Origin: Plantago ovata
Lineage: Eukaryota > Streptophyta > Magnoliopsida > Lamiales > Plantaginaceae
DNA length: 64,000 nt
NCBI GenBank assembly: GCA_028274465.1
Contig: CM051456.1
Span: 120,606,880-120,670,879 of the forward strand
Reading direction: 5' to 3'
Shown here: positions 48,364 through 60,276 of the stretch, piece by piece
How positions within the stretch are numbered: the first letter of the stretch is position 1
Layout of the letters: each line of letters opens with the position of its first letter
The notes under the pieces: model-generated
What the model was told of the DNA's origin: nothing
Seen by the model: the letters and a program-made list of their open reading frames with translations, nothing else
Database searches by the model: none
Made by a program: the position numbers and the translations under genes

Positions 48364-50540
48364 TCTATTTAACATTTTCAACAGGGTATAATAATACTTT
48401 CACTTTGAAAATCGAGTGGCGGCAGCTACTACCCCTGGTCCCTTAGTAGGCTCGCCCTGATGTAGCATGAGTGGACAAGTATGGGCTAGAAGTTGAAGCA
48501 ATGAATTTGAAAATGGACCGGGTTTAATATGTTTAGGTTTATTTGTTTTATTTCAGTCTATCGGGTAGTTAGCCTGATATGTCAGCTACTTAGGCTGTTA
48601 GGGTTTCTCTAGAGTTTTTTATTTAAGTTTTTATTTGTTGTTTATTGCATAGAAGTTTTGTTGATTATTGAATTAAAAAAATTTGATTTTTTTTTATTCT
48701 TCAATTCTCTAGTATTATTTATGATCTTTAGTTTATTGTAATATATTTCAACCTTTAAGAAAGGCATTTATTTTATCATTCAATATGTAATTTACTAATT
48801 TTCAATTAACTTATATCGATATATTATTAAATTGTGAATTCGATGCCTAATGAATCCACTAAAACCTAGTACTAGCTAGCAATGGAAAAAATTAACCCTG
48901 CACTCACAAAAAAGAAAAACTTTTCTACTTTCATGATTTCATCAATTTGCATATACATGATTTCATGACACTAGTTTAATTAAAGGTGGTAAATTAATAT
49001 CAACCTTTCTTTCTTCGGGGTATGGGAGCCAAACATGGACGGAATAGGATAGGATGCTAAATCTCAATCCATCAATGACAATTAATTGTGCTGCACAACC
49101 ATGAGTGATTACCCAATTTTGGACCATATTCTAATAAACTCCATTGACCACAACTTCTACAAAAAATAAAATAAAAATGTCCCCTTCAAATACCCGACAA
49201 ATTATACTCATCACCATCTACTACTAGTATATAGAGAGCATTATTGAAGTGAATGATTATTATTATCTAAGCAAGAACCCTATTCCGTTTTGCGTAAAGG
49301 ATGGTAGAGAAGCCTTTCATAAGATTATTATTTGAATTCAAAGGTTCTCAATAAAAGAGACACACTTAAAATTTTAATAGTACCCTTTAATAACTTTTTA
49401 CGGGTATATATATGGCTTGGTATTCATCATAATTTCATATAACATACAATACTTATCTTCTTCTAATTCTTTGTGCACTACATATTTTCTTCATTGGAGA
49501 CGAAGGGCATAATGACGGTATGAAATCTTACACAATATCCCTTCTCTTGTTCTTTTCTACATTTCAATCTTGTCCAACTAAGTGATTTTGATTCCTAGTT
49601 TTGTATGACTCATTGTTTATTTGAAACTACAGACAATGAAACTATCTTAGAACTGGTACTCCAGTTGGAAAATTCATAAATACTCCCTCTGCGGTCTCAA
49701 TGCATTTCAATTGATTTAACTTCTGTAATTTTACATTTGATTACAAATTACTGTTAAATTATAATGTTAATAATATACTTTACAAAATTATATTACAAAA
49801 ATTTACGTCAAAAGTTTCACAATATTTCTGCTAAATGTTATTATGATTTTAAGAATAATTTATAATTAAAACGAAAACTATTAACAGTAAAAATCGTAAA
49901 ACTGTTCAATTGTATTGATACACTTTTGGTTTCACTTTTGTTACTTAGTCTCCCCCATGTGAAATTTCACCAACTTTATAAATTATACAAATGCTTACTT
50001 TCACTTTTCTTAGTTTCAACTTTTTCCACCCTCAAAATTGGAAAAAGTCAATTCTTTTCAATGTTTCTAGTATCCACTTTAGATGGAAAAAAAAAAGAAG
50101 AAGATTTCCCATGATCCACTCGAGTTTGACTCCCAATCAAATTATTTAGTTTGAACTTAATTAAACAAGTTTTTTAATAATTGAAAAATATTTCAATAAT
50201 CTACTTTAAAAAAAAACAAAACCCCTCCGAAAGTTTATAATCTCATTTACACCCCAAAAATAAAACCAAACATTTACTCCATATACGAGCGTACATTCAC
50301 ACTAGGCCACGTTGACCTCTAATACGTAAACCGAGTGTGAACCGAGGAGATGGTCATGCACATAGTCAAATATGAGTCAAAATAGGTTAGTAATGTATGA
50401 CCTTTTAGGGGTCCCTCCAATGTGGGGATACTATGATCACACACATGCTAAAATGATGATCCTTGTAATAGTCTAAAAGTTTGACAAAAGAAAAATAAAT
50501 CTCATTATGTCACTCTTTCAATGCAGCTTCCTAGCTTCCC
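48364..50540. other. Intergenic; single hAT end at about 48425-48462 and a MITE relic near 49682
   Basis: CAGGGCGAGCCTACTAAGGG (inverse, ending at 48462) resembles the right end of the element at 42083-42492, but no left partner was found. TACTCCCTCTGCGGTCTCAA at 49682 with an imperfect inverse near 49920 looks like a decayed Stowaway MITE. No gene is supported. The last ~400 bases are the promoter side of the permease gene. Confidence 0.4.
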
Positions 50541-50548
50541 TATATAAA
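50541..50548 (+). promoter_or_regulatory. Candidate TATA box of the amino-acid permease gene
   Basis: TATATAAA lies 285 bases upstream of the start codon, implying a leader of about 250 bases. It is the best TATA word in this upstream region. Confidence 0.45.
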
Positions 50549-50825
50549 CACCTCCAAACCAACAATAATCTCAATTCACTCTCATTTCCATCTTTCATTT
50601 GAGAGCACATAGATTTTAACTTCACTAAATCAGAGGCATAAATTCTTGGAACCCGTGTGTGCCTGCAAGAAAAAAACAGTTGGGTAGAAGCAGTAATTGT
50701 TTCTGAACCAGAACAGAGAAAACACAGAGCATTCATTCATTGAACACTTCTGAATAAATACAATCCTCATCTAATTTATCTGTTTTCTTTCTTCATTTTC
50801 TTCTGAAAATCAAAACAAAAAGAAG

Positions 50826-53061
50826 ATGGGTGAAGCCACTGGAATGAGACAGCACCATCATCAAGTTTTCGATGTCGCCGTTGATGTCCCTTCTCAACCT
50901 GGTTCCAAATGTTACGATGATGATGGCAAGCTCAAGAGAACTGGTACTTTCCTTTTTCATTTTTCTCTTTTTCCAATTATTTGCTCTTTTTTTTCTTCTT
51001 CTTCTTTATTTATCATTTTTCTGATTTTGTGTTTGTGTGTAGGAACCGTGTGGACATCGAGTGCTCACATCATCACCGCCGTTATTGGGTCCGGAGTGCT
51101 GTCCCTGGCATGGGCTATAGCCCAGCTGGGATGGGTTGCAGGCCCAATTGTGATGATTTTGTTCTCTTTTGTTACGTATTACACATCTGCCCTTCTCGCC
51201 ACTTGTTATCGCACCGGTGACGTGGATACCGGCAAGAGAAACTACACTTATATGGATGCTGTTAATTCCAACTTAGGTATGTAATATGTTCACATCTTTG
51301 AACAGTTTTACATACATGTGTCTTCACTTTTCTGCAAGTGTTGCAAAAGACTGTAATGGTGACGCTCTTTTATGACACTTTTGGTGGGCTACGGGCTTTA
51401 AATGTAATTCGAATCTTTATAAAGGTATAATAATTTGGTTGGCTGTGGTAAATAACTAATGATTGTGTAATATTGCAGGTGGGTTCAAAGTGAAGTTATG
51501 TGGTGCAGTTCAGTACTTGAATCTTTTTGGAGTTGCAATAGGGTACACAATTGCATCAGCTGTTAGCATGGTGTAAGTACAAATATTACAACATATCTGA
51601 TTCAACTTTTTTGTACTTGTAATTAAGTTCTGATGGAATGTTTTAGTCTAATTAGATATGGAATTGTGTAATGGACCAGGGCAATTGAGAGGTCTAATTG
51701 TTTCCACACAAAAGGACATGAAAATCCATGCAAAGTGTCACTCAATCCATACATGATTGCATTTGGAGCTGTAGAAATACTTTTCTCTCAAATTCCAGAC
51801 TTTGATCAGATTTGGTGGCTTTCCATTGTTGCTGCGGTTATGTCGTTCACATACTCCACCATCGGTTTAGGCCTCGGAATCTCCAAAGTTGCTGGTATGT
51901 CTTGAGGAGCTCTATACTTGAACATTTTATTGATATTTTCAAGTGTTTTGAAATGTAATTGTTGCTGAAATTTTGTTCAATAGAGAATGCATCTGTCATG
52001 GGAAGTATGACTGGAATAAGCGTTGGAACCGTCACAACAAGTGGAACCGTCACTGAACTTGACAAAATTTGGAGAACTTTCCAAGCTCTTGGTGCTATTG
52101 CTTTTGCCTATTCTTACTCCCTTATTCTTATTGAAATTCAGGTACTAACACTCTCTGTTTGAATTACAAACTAGTAGCTTAGTAAGGAGCTGTTTATGTT
52201 AACCGGAGCGTAAGAGTGTCTCAAAAATAATTAAATGAAGGCACTTTTGCTCTGCAGTTAACAAAAACTGCCAACTCTGTAAGTTGATTCTAGAAGTCCT
52301 CACAGACACTTCTAGCAACTAAATCAGATGCTTAAACATCTCATACAAGTATGATTCTTGCAGATTCTGATTACTATGAATAAAAAACTGATCTTTGTTC
52401 TTTAATATGTCAGGATACAATTAAATCCCCGCCATCCGAGTACAAAACAATGAAGAAGGCGACAGTAATAAGTATAGCGGTTACAACGATCTTCTACATG
52501 TCCTGCGGTTGTTTCGGGTATGCTGCGTTCGGAGACCAGTCACCCGGAAACCTTCTAACCGGTTTCGGCTTCTACAACCCCTACTGGCTACTAGACATTG
52601 CCAACGCTGCGATTGTAATCCATCTTGTCGGGGCGTACCAGGTCTATTGCCAGCCTTTATTTGCTTTCATCGAGAAGAAAGCGTCAGAATACTTCCCCAA
52701 CAGCAAATTCATCACTGCTGAAGTCGAAATCCCTATCCCAGGCTGCAAGTCAATCAAGCTTAGCCTATTTCGACTTGTTTGGAGGAGTGTTTTTGTAGTT
52801 TTCACAACGGTCATTTCCATGCTTATGCCGTTCTTCAACGACGTTGTTGGGATACTCGGGGCACTCGGATTCTGGCCGCTAACGGTTTACTTCCCGGTTG
52901 AGATGTACATTGTACAGATGAGGATTCCAAAATGGAGTTCAAGATGGATAGGTTTGCAAATATTGAGTGTAACTTGTTTGATAATATCAATTGCTGCTCT
53001 GGTTGGATCTGCTGCAGGAGTTGGGGTTGATCTCAAGTCTTATAAGCCTTTCAGTGGATAA
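50826..53061 (+). CDS. AAP3: Amino-acid permease, AAP family (AAP3-like)
   Basis: A proton-coupled amino-acid transporter of the plasma membrane, from the AAAP/AAP family involved in phloem loading and uptake. Six exons: 50826-50943, 51043-51276, 51479-51572, 51680-51894, 51984-52141, 52414-53061. They join in frame to 488 residues, the normal AAP length. Family hallmarks are RTGTVWTSSAHIITAVIGSG, VLSLAWAIAQLGWVAGP, GYTIASAVSMVAIERSNCFH, KVAENASVMGS and CFGYAAFGDQSPGNLLTGFG. About ten hydrophobic segments are visible. The N-terminus is soluble, with an HHHH stretch. AAP is certain; the AAP3 paralogue name rests on overall likeness and on linkage with CYCA1 as in Arabidopsis (At1g77380/At1g77390), and AAP2/4/5 remain possible. 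Confidence 0.92.
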
Positions 53062-53336
53062 AAAGAAAAGTTGGCTGTGTTCTTCAATGGAAAAGGAAAT
53101 GTTGTTAGAATTCAATTTAGCTAAGTGTTCATAACAAGCCTAAAAAGGCTGTGTAATTTCTGTGTTGCTGTATTACATAGGGAAAAGGAAAAAAAAAGAA
53201 GAGGTCCATGTATGTAGTAATTGTATGGAATTCAAGAAATGTCTTGTTTTTCCAATGTAATGGTTTCTCAGCTGAAACATGAATCTAAAAGAACATAATT
53301 TCTCAACTTCTTTAGCATGCTAGTATATGTTGTTAT

Positions 53337-53688
53337 TATTAGAATTGGGCCATCTTCCCCTTAAAAGGCCTTGTAAGGGGAGAAGGTTATCCAATCTTAT
53401 ATGTTGAATTGAGGTCCTACTCTCAAGCGATGTGGGATGGGGTTTAACACGCCCCTCACGTGTAACCCGGTATGAACATCGGGTCTACAACGTGGACAAT
53501 AAATGCCGGAATACACATCGGCTCAAACCCAACATGGGTAACAACCATCATCGACTTGGGCCTGCTCTGATACCATATTAGAATTGGGCCATCTTCCCCT
53601 TAAAAGGCCTTGTAAGGGGAGAAGGTTATCCAATCTTATATGTTGAATTGAGGTCCTACTCTCAAGCGATGTGGGATGGGGTTTAACA
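53337..53688 (-). mobile_element. TRIM retrotransposon with identical LTRs
   Basis: Two 113 bp direct repeats (53337-53449, 53576-53688) are identical at every base. On the minus strand the LTR begins TGTTAAACCCCATCCCACAT. The primer-binding site TGGTATCAGAGC (53575-53564) directly abuts the 5' LTR, and a purine tract (GTGAGGGGCG) abuts the 3' LTR. The interior is only 126 bases and non-coding. This is the anatomy of a terminal-repeat retrotransposon in miniature. The flanks GTTAT/GTTCT are an imperfect five-base duplication. It lies about 280 bases past the permease stop codon. Confidence 0.92.
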
Positions 53689-55259
53689 GTTCTTTCATTG
53701 TTAATTCCCAACCTCTAAACAGAAATAATATTAATAGAACTGATATGAATTTAATAGTTTTTTATACAAAGAGAACAGGCCCTTACTCGAGTCGATTCTT
53801 ACGCCACGTTTTCTGTTAACCGAAGAGTAAAAGTGTCATTCATAAAAACTACCGTGTCTATACTATCTCCGTTTTAATTACATTTAATATTCTTAACTGA
53901 ACTGATAAACATACAGCACACAGGCTTCTGATTCCAGAATAATCTCCTAAAGATTAATTAATTGTCTTGAGCCTCACATTATTGTTGTTCCAAGTTCCAA
54001 CTGTCTTATCCAAGAAAACAAATGCTGCATATCGTCTTGTAGTATATTAGATACCCCGTGATTATCAATCCATGTTGGGACTTGAATGAACATAGCATAA
54101 TTGTTTTTACAAAATTCTAATGGATACAAAATTATGAGGACTAGTCTATTTAAGTAGTTTGTCCCCATCCAAGGTGTGAAAGATTGATGCATTATACTGA
54201 TCGCGCAATACACGTTACGTTGTATTACGGTCATTTTTAATCCTTCCATAGCTATCAAAACATGGAGTAGTCCATTTGGTCATTGATGAGTTGGTGGGAT
54301 GTCTAAAAATTCAACAAGCTATAGCTATCTTAACTATCTTAACTACGTTACTTAACACCGTGAATCGGTTTAATCTATCATAGGAAGAGGCCTCATGTAC
54401 CTCACTTTTAGTGTAGCATGTGGGTTTCACTGTGAGACCCACAAGCACATTGAGAGGGGAATCACATTAGCCCTCCCCATAGGATAGAAATTTCCCCATG
54501 AATCTAGTTGTGGTACCATAGATTGTTAGATGCTAAAGTTATAATCAATATGTAACTTTTCACGTGACATTGGGTTCACATGTATGGACCACGTTATATA
54601 AAAGTATCTTGTACTGATAATTATCTGTTTAACACCTTAAAACGGAATGACTTTTAAATTATTTATTTTATTAGCATTCACCAACCAACTTCTATTCAAA
54701 TTCACACCATAATTTTACTAATTAGATGATAAGGACCAACACTAATAGGTTAACACAATTAGTGGCTACTTAGGCACATGAATGCTAGGGCAAGTGTCAA
54801 TATACGATAAATCTTTGAGTGCCCGGAAATATTCGGAGTGATGGTATGATGATGACTTTGATGGTCCATGAAAATGAGAAATAAGCTAAACTTTTTGGAA
54901 CTATGCTCTTCTATGTACGATTTTGAACCCACTTTTTGCGGGATAAAGACAGAGTATAATATACTCATAACCTTTTCAATTTGGCATTATTGACCACCAT
55001 ATGAATCAAATTGTAACAGTGGGCCGATAAATGATGCTTCTACCACCCATCAAAAGGATGGGTGTAAGTTAAGTCAAGTTTTAAGAAGAACATTCAAGTA
55101 AGAGATGGCAACAAGAATCCAACAAGTTGACTAGCACAGTCTACCATGATTATAACAAGTGTTTGCATTCATTACACTATTACTGGAGTGTTATGTTTAG
55201 GCAGAAAATCTGAATGTGTGTACTATTCAATCTTCAATTCTAAAATTCTAAAATTGAAT
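53689..55259. other. Intergenic, nothing recognised
   Basis: No coding frame with family signature. Short minus-strand frames at 53974-54258 and 54759-54968 are probably chance. Confidence 0.4.
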
Positions 55260-55615
55260 TATTATTGAAACTTTTATCGTGGTTTTTAGTCGCTCCACAA
55301 ACATAATTAACTGGCACAAAACACGGAGAAGAAAGACAAACGAAAATCATCTCATAACTGGCACTCTTGACCGCTCAACAAACATAACTGACACAAAACA
55401 TGGAGAAGAAAGACAAACGAAGAACATCTCATAACTTGACAGTACTCTTGGCTGATCCACAAACATAACTGGCACATAACTCGGGAAAGAAAGACAAACG
55501 AAGAATATCTCATAATTGGCACAAAATCTGGGGAAGAAAAATGAACGAACATAATTGGCACATGACTCGGAGAAGAAATACGAACAAAGAACATCTCATA
55601 ATTGGCACCAATGTA
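55260..55615. repeat. Minisatellite, about five units of ~60-80 bases
   Basis: Units share CACAAACATAACTGGCACA, GGAGAAGAAAGACAAACGAA and CATCTCATAA(C/T)TGGCAC in that order, with internal deletions. The minus-strand frame across it is an artefact. Confidence 0.75.
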
Positions 55616-55719
55616 ATGATATTGTCGGCTATGCCCAGAGCTCGCACAATTTTGATTTGGAAATTGGATCACCCTAAACGCCCATTGCCATGTTAGAGCG
55701 TGTGTCTAGTTATATACTA

Positions 55720-55960
55720 CTTCCTTCATTTTATTAGTTACTTCCTAAGTTTAAATTTTGATCAATTTTGACTACAAATTACTTCTAAATTATACTACGA
55801 GATAAATATAAAAGGAAACTAAATTATGAAATTATACTTCATTTACTTTCATAATATAATTTAATTTTAAAGATTAATTATCTTGTATAATTTGAAATTA
55901 ATTTATGATCAAAGTTGGTTAAAATTTTAACTTAAAAAGTAACTAATCAAATGGAGGAAG
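55720..55960. mobile_element. Stowaway (Tc1/mariner-type) MITE
   Basis: The ends CTTCCTTCATTTTATTAGTT and the inverse CTTCCTCCATTTGATTAGTT are flanked by TA on both sides. It is 241 bp and AT-rich inside. The right flank is also the target site of the Mutator-type element that follows. Confidence 0.8.
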
Positions 55961-55969
55961 TAACATTTA

Positions 55970-56980
55970 GGGCCATTTACATATGGGCCCCTCTAAAGAG
56001 TTCGTTATTACATTTGAGTGACCACTGTATTTTCAATTACATATAACTACATGTTAGAGTGTTCTAATTACATCTAGGTCCACGAATTTGACCTTTCGTG
56101 AATTAAAACGTGGAAATTACAATTTTACCCCTGGTCAAATATTAAATTTTCTGGTTAACCAAACAACTTCAATTTTCAATTTTTACACATTTGACCCTGA
56201 TCTTATAGTTTACACAATTAACATAATATATGTTAAAATTAAGTAATACAACTTACCTAAATTTCGATTTGACCTCAAAAGTTATTATGAATCGTACCCC
56301 AACAAAATTAATATTGCCAAAATGCCACAAAAATTATTTTAATTTTTTATACTATTCATCATCTTCTTCACAGCTCCGATATCGAAATTCAGATTCCGGT
56401 ACCGGAACTGTGCTCCAGTCGGAGCAGCAAGAACCCAGATTGGAGCTTGCTGCTTCGATCAAGGAGGTTACAGCTCCTTGATCGGAACTTACAACTTCGA
56501 TCTTGGGGGCTCACAGCTACTTGATTGGAGCTTACAGGTCCGATCTTGGGAGCTGAAGCTCCGATCTGTAGAGCTCTCAAGATCCTTGATCGGAGCTTAC
56601 ACAACTCCGATCAAGGAGAATCGGAGCAGCTATCTCCATTGATCAGAGCAGCAAGCTCCTTGATCGGACTTGCTGCTCTAATCTGGAGATGCAGGCTCCA
56701 ATCCGGAGAGTGTAAGCTCCAGATCTGAAGCTTACACGCTCCACTCGGAGCTTTCAGTGCTCCGGTGCCGGAGTTTATGAAGAAGAAGAGAGGAAGAAAA
56801 GAAAAATGTAAAAGGAATAAGAAAAATAACCTAAGGCCATGTTTGGGTGTTAGGTAAAGAAAGAGATTAAAAATCTGGTCAACTCTCCAACCATAATTTG
56901 GACCCAGACGTAATTGTTGAAACATTGGTCACCTAGATGCAAAGCACGAATCTTGCCGGAATAGTGAATGTAATTTTCTC
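55970..56980 (+). mobile_element. Mutator-type element with a GGAGCT palindrome array, copy 2
   Basis: A perfect 9 bp duplication TAACATTTA is present (55961-55969, 56981-56989). The ends are GGGCCATTTACATATGGGCC and the inverse GAGAAAATTACATTCACTAT. The array of CTCCGATC/GATCGGAGC palindromes spans about 56370-56765, followed by a purine-rich tract. The sequence left of the array (AACCAAACAACTTCAATTTT, CACATTTGACCC) is shared with copy 3 and, inverted, with copy 1. Confidence 0.85.
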
Positions 56981-56989
56981 TAACATTTA

Positions 56990-58084
56990 TATATCCAACT
57001 CACTTTTAAACAAGGACGCAACATATGACAGTTTGTCGTCCTTAAATTTTCTAGATCTAGCCTTACTTGGTGGAGTAACTATGTACGGGGATCACCTTCC
57101 CCGCCTCTAACGGGTTTGGAGAGGTTCTCAGCTTTGATACCCATTTATAACAATCAAACCACTAATTGATATCATTTACATAATATTATTTGTTTGGTCA
57201 TAAAATCCACAAGTTTATTTTTTAAATCACCCAAAATACAACTAGAGTGTCTGTCTATTATTTCAGTCCCTGAAATAATCTTTGTTAAATGCCCATTATT
57301 GACCGTGCTAATATTGATAATGATAATAATTTATGCGTGATTCATTTATCAGATAAAAATATATACTAGTGTCCTTATATATCTTATTTAAAGAAATCAT
57401 TATAAAATTTATAACACATGGAGCTTCTAAATGCCATATGATTAAATAATAGTGGGGTTGTAATTATTCAATTTGATAAGATACAGACTAATAAGGAGGA
57501 ATGAATATTGATCATCCAATTTTCATGTGAATTGCATACTTTTAGTAAAATGGAGCTGATGGTGGGCCGGCCGGCACCCAGAATAGAAGTTAGATGGGCA
57601 TAGGTGGTGGACTGCTGGTGGTGAAGGGAGTTGGGCTCAAACACTAAATCACTTTTAACGTACGTGTCTCTTTTCCATGAATCATAATTCAGTATTTAGG
57701 TACCAGCTAATTCAAAATCCACTAGTGTGTGCGCCTCGGTGGTTACCAGAACCGATTCCTAAAAAATGTATGCTCGATTGAATTAACGGTGAAAGAGGAC
57801 ATCAGTGAAAGATTAACATCTGAATCCGCACATATTTCTATGGGTTTTAGTTCATAAAGTATCGAACTTTTACATTTTTAACATAGTACTAAGTTAACTT
57901 TTTGTAGATGTACTGAAATTTTTACTTTCTTAGCACAAGATGTAGTACAATTTTCTGGCACAAAAATTATTCATAGTAGGTACTAAATGTTTAGGTGAAA
58001 TTTTTGTAAAAATCAAGAGTTTCTTGAATATGAGTAAAATTTACCTCTTTTACCCAAATGTTGAGCATACTACCTTAATATATA
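56990..58084. other. Intergenic, nothing recognised
   Basis: AT-rich. No coding frame is supported. Confidence 0.4.
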
Positions 58085-59482
58085 CTCCCCCGTCCCACTT
58101 TAAATTATCCACTTTTTCATTTATGGCGTCCCATTAGAAAGGGTCCATTACATACAACACCTTTTTGTTCAACGAAATTACATCGGCCCCCTCGTTATTC
58201 CCGAGTTTGCACTGAACACCTTCTTATTCAATTTTAATTACATATAACCCCACGACTTTGACTTTTCACGCTCTAAATCGAAGAAAGTACCATTTTGCCC
58301 TTGTCGGAATTTTGGTTTTTGCTGCCAACCAAACAGCTTAAACTTTTTATTATTACACATTCAACCCTTATATTTAATTTATTACAAAATTAAAACTAAA
58401 TATTTCAAAAGTAACCTACATAATTTAATATATTTCAAAGTGGTCCTAAAATTTATTTTAAAACAAGTCCCTACAAATATTATATTTCAAAATAAGTCCT
58501 ACATTATTAAAATAAAAAAAATAATAATAAAACTACTGTGGAGCTGTTACAGGTCCAATTCGGAGCTGTAAAACAGCTCCAGTGAGGAGCAGTTTACAGC
58601 TCTGAATCGGAGCTGTAAAAGCTCCGATTTGGAGCTGTTACAGCTCCAATTCGGAGCTGCAAAACAGCTCCGTAAAACAGCTCCGGTGAGGAGCTGTTTA
58701 CAGCTCCGAATCGGAGCTGTAAAAGCTCCGATTTGGAGCAGTTACAACTCCAATTCGGAGCTGTAAAACAGCTCCGGTGAGGAGCAGTTTACAGCTCCAA
58801 ATCGGAGCTGTAAAAGCACCGATTTGGAGCAGTTACAGCTCCAATTCGGAGCTGTAAAACAACTCCGGTGAGGAGCTGTAAAAGCTCCGATTTGGAGCTG
58901 TTACAGCTCCAATTCGGAGCTGTAAAACAACTACGGTGAGGAGCTGTTTACAACTCCAATCGGAGCTGTAAATGGCTCCACACCGGAGCTGTAAAATTAC
59001 GGCCGGAATCCTGTGTCGGAATTTTTCCGGCACCGGAGATGAGAAAGAAGAAAAGATAGAGAAAAGAATTAGAAAATTATAAAAAAAAAAAAAGAAAAAT
59101 GAATAAAAAAAATAGAAGGAAAAAAAAAGAGCTAAGGGCGTGTTTGTTTTGCCCAAACGGAAATTTGGATTTTATGCCGGTCAACACAAATCCGACTATT
59201 GGGGTTGGATGTAATTTTGGGAACAAGTAGGCTTTATATGCAAAGTGGTGCAATAGGAGGGGTAGTGTATGATATTATGTCCATTAGAAATTACCCATTC
59301 CATAAATGGAAAGTTTTTATTACTTTTTTATTATACTAACAACTACTATTAACCATTTTATTACTTTTCCTCCTAATGATGTACTTTCAGGTCCACACTC
59401 AAATATAATAATGCAAAATTAATATTTTTCTTAAAATGTGTGCATAAAATGAAGTGGGTAACTTCAAAGGGGACAAAGGGAG
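58085..59482. mobile_element. Stowaway MITE split by a Mutator-type element
   Basis: The ends CTCCCCCGTCCCACTTTAAA and the inverse CTCCCTTTGTCCCC are flanked by TA on both sides. Removing the inner insertion (58141-59281 plus one target copy) leaves a short element of about 250 bases, normal for Stowaway. Confidence 0.75.
58141..59281 (+). mobile_element. Mutator-type element with a GGAGCT palindrome array, copy 3
   Basis: The 9 bp duplication CATTAGAAA is present (58132-58140, 59282-59290). The ends are GGGTCCATTACATACAACAC and the inverse GACATAATATCATACACTAC; the latter matches the right end of copy 2. The array at about 58540-59000 is the most regular of the three: CGGAGCTGT followed by AAACAGCTCCG, repeated with a CCGGTGAGGAGC spacer. 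A purine-rich tract follows it. There is no transposase. Confidence 0.85.
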
Positions 59483-59930
59483 TATCAAAGAAGTGTTGAT
59501 TTTTCTATTGTTTAGTAAAATCACAATTTTTACCAAACTTGCTCAAATTTTCCATGAGTTTTTCACTAAAAATAGAAAAAGTTGAGTACCTTTTATTGAG
59601 AATGTAAAAGTTTAAGTATGTTTCGTATGTGACTAACATTGACCGGGATTGATATTCATTGTTTTCTTTTAAACGACAAATATTACAACTACTCCTACAC
59701 TAATAATATACAAACTTTCTAAACCACATTATTACTCCACACCTAAACCGACCTTATAACTCCGCCACCGTTAGGGATCGAACACTGCACCTCTCCTTCA
59801 CTACCCCAACTCCTTACCGCTGCACCACCTTATGACTCCCCTTTCTTTGAACCGGCAAAGCGATGATCAATAATGGTTCCCCTTATAATTTTGGGTGATA
59901 TTCATTGTGCTCCTGCATACTTAGAGTTAG

Positions 59931-60276
59931 GGGGTGTTTGCAATAGTTTCAACTTAAAATAAGTGGCTTAATTTAAAGAGAAGTTGGTAAAGTTGGCTTA
60001 TTAGAGAATTTGATGGGTGTTTGCAAAAAACTAGTTAAAAATTAGATAACTTGTAGGAGTAGTGTTTGCAAACCTAACTGTTTGGACAAAAACAACTAAA
60101 ATCCAGCTTAACATAAGGAGAAGCTGTTTAAGGAGGTACAACCCAGCTTCACCAACTTCAACTTATCCAGTTTAATTAAGAGAATATGTCAGCTTATAAG
60201 ATGTTGCAAACACTCAAAAAGTTATTTTTGTTTAAAATAAGTGATAAGCTTGATAAGTTTAACTGTTGCAAACATC
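59931..60276. mobile_element. MITE with GTGTTTGCAA ends
   Basis: GGGGTGTTTGCAATAGTTTC on the left is mirrored by GATGTTTGCAACAGTTAAAC on the right. The target duplication is unclear (TTAGAGTT against TAAGAGTC), perhaps hAT. Confidence 0.5.

Noticed and set aside
56389..59156. Open frames across the GGAGCT arrays (for example 56389-56604 and 58833-59156)
   Set aside because: By-products of palindromic repeats lacking stops; not shared as proteins between the three element copies.
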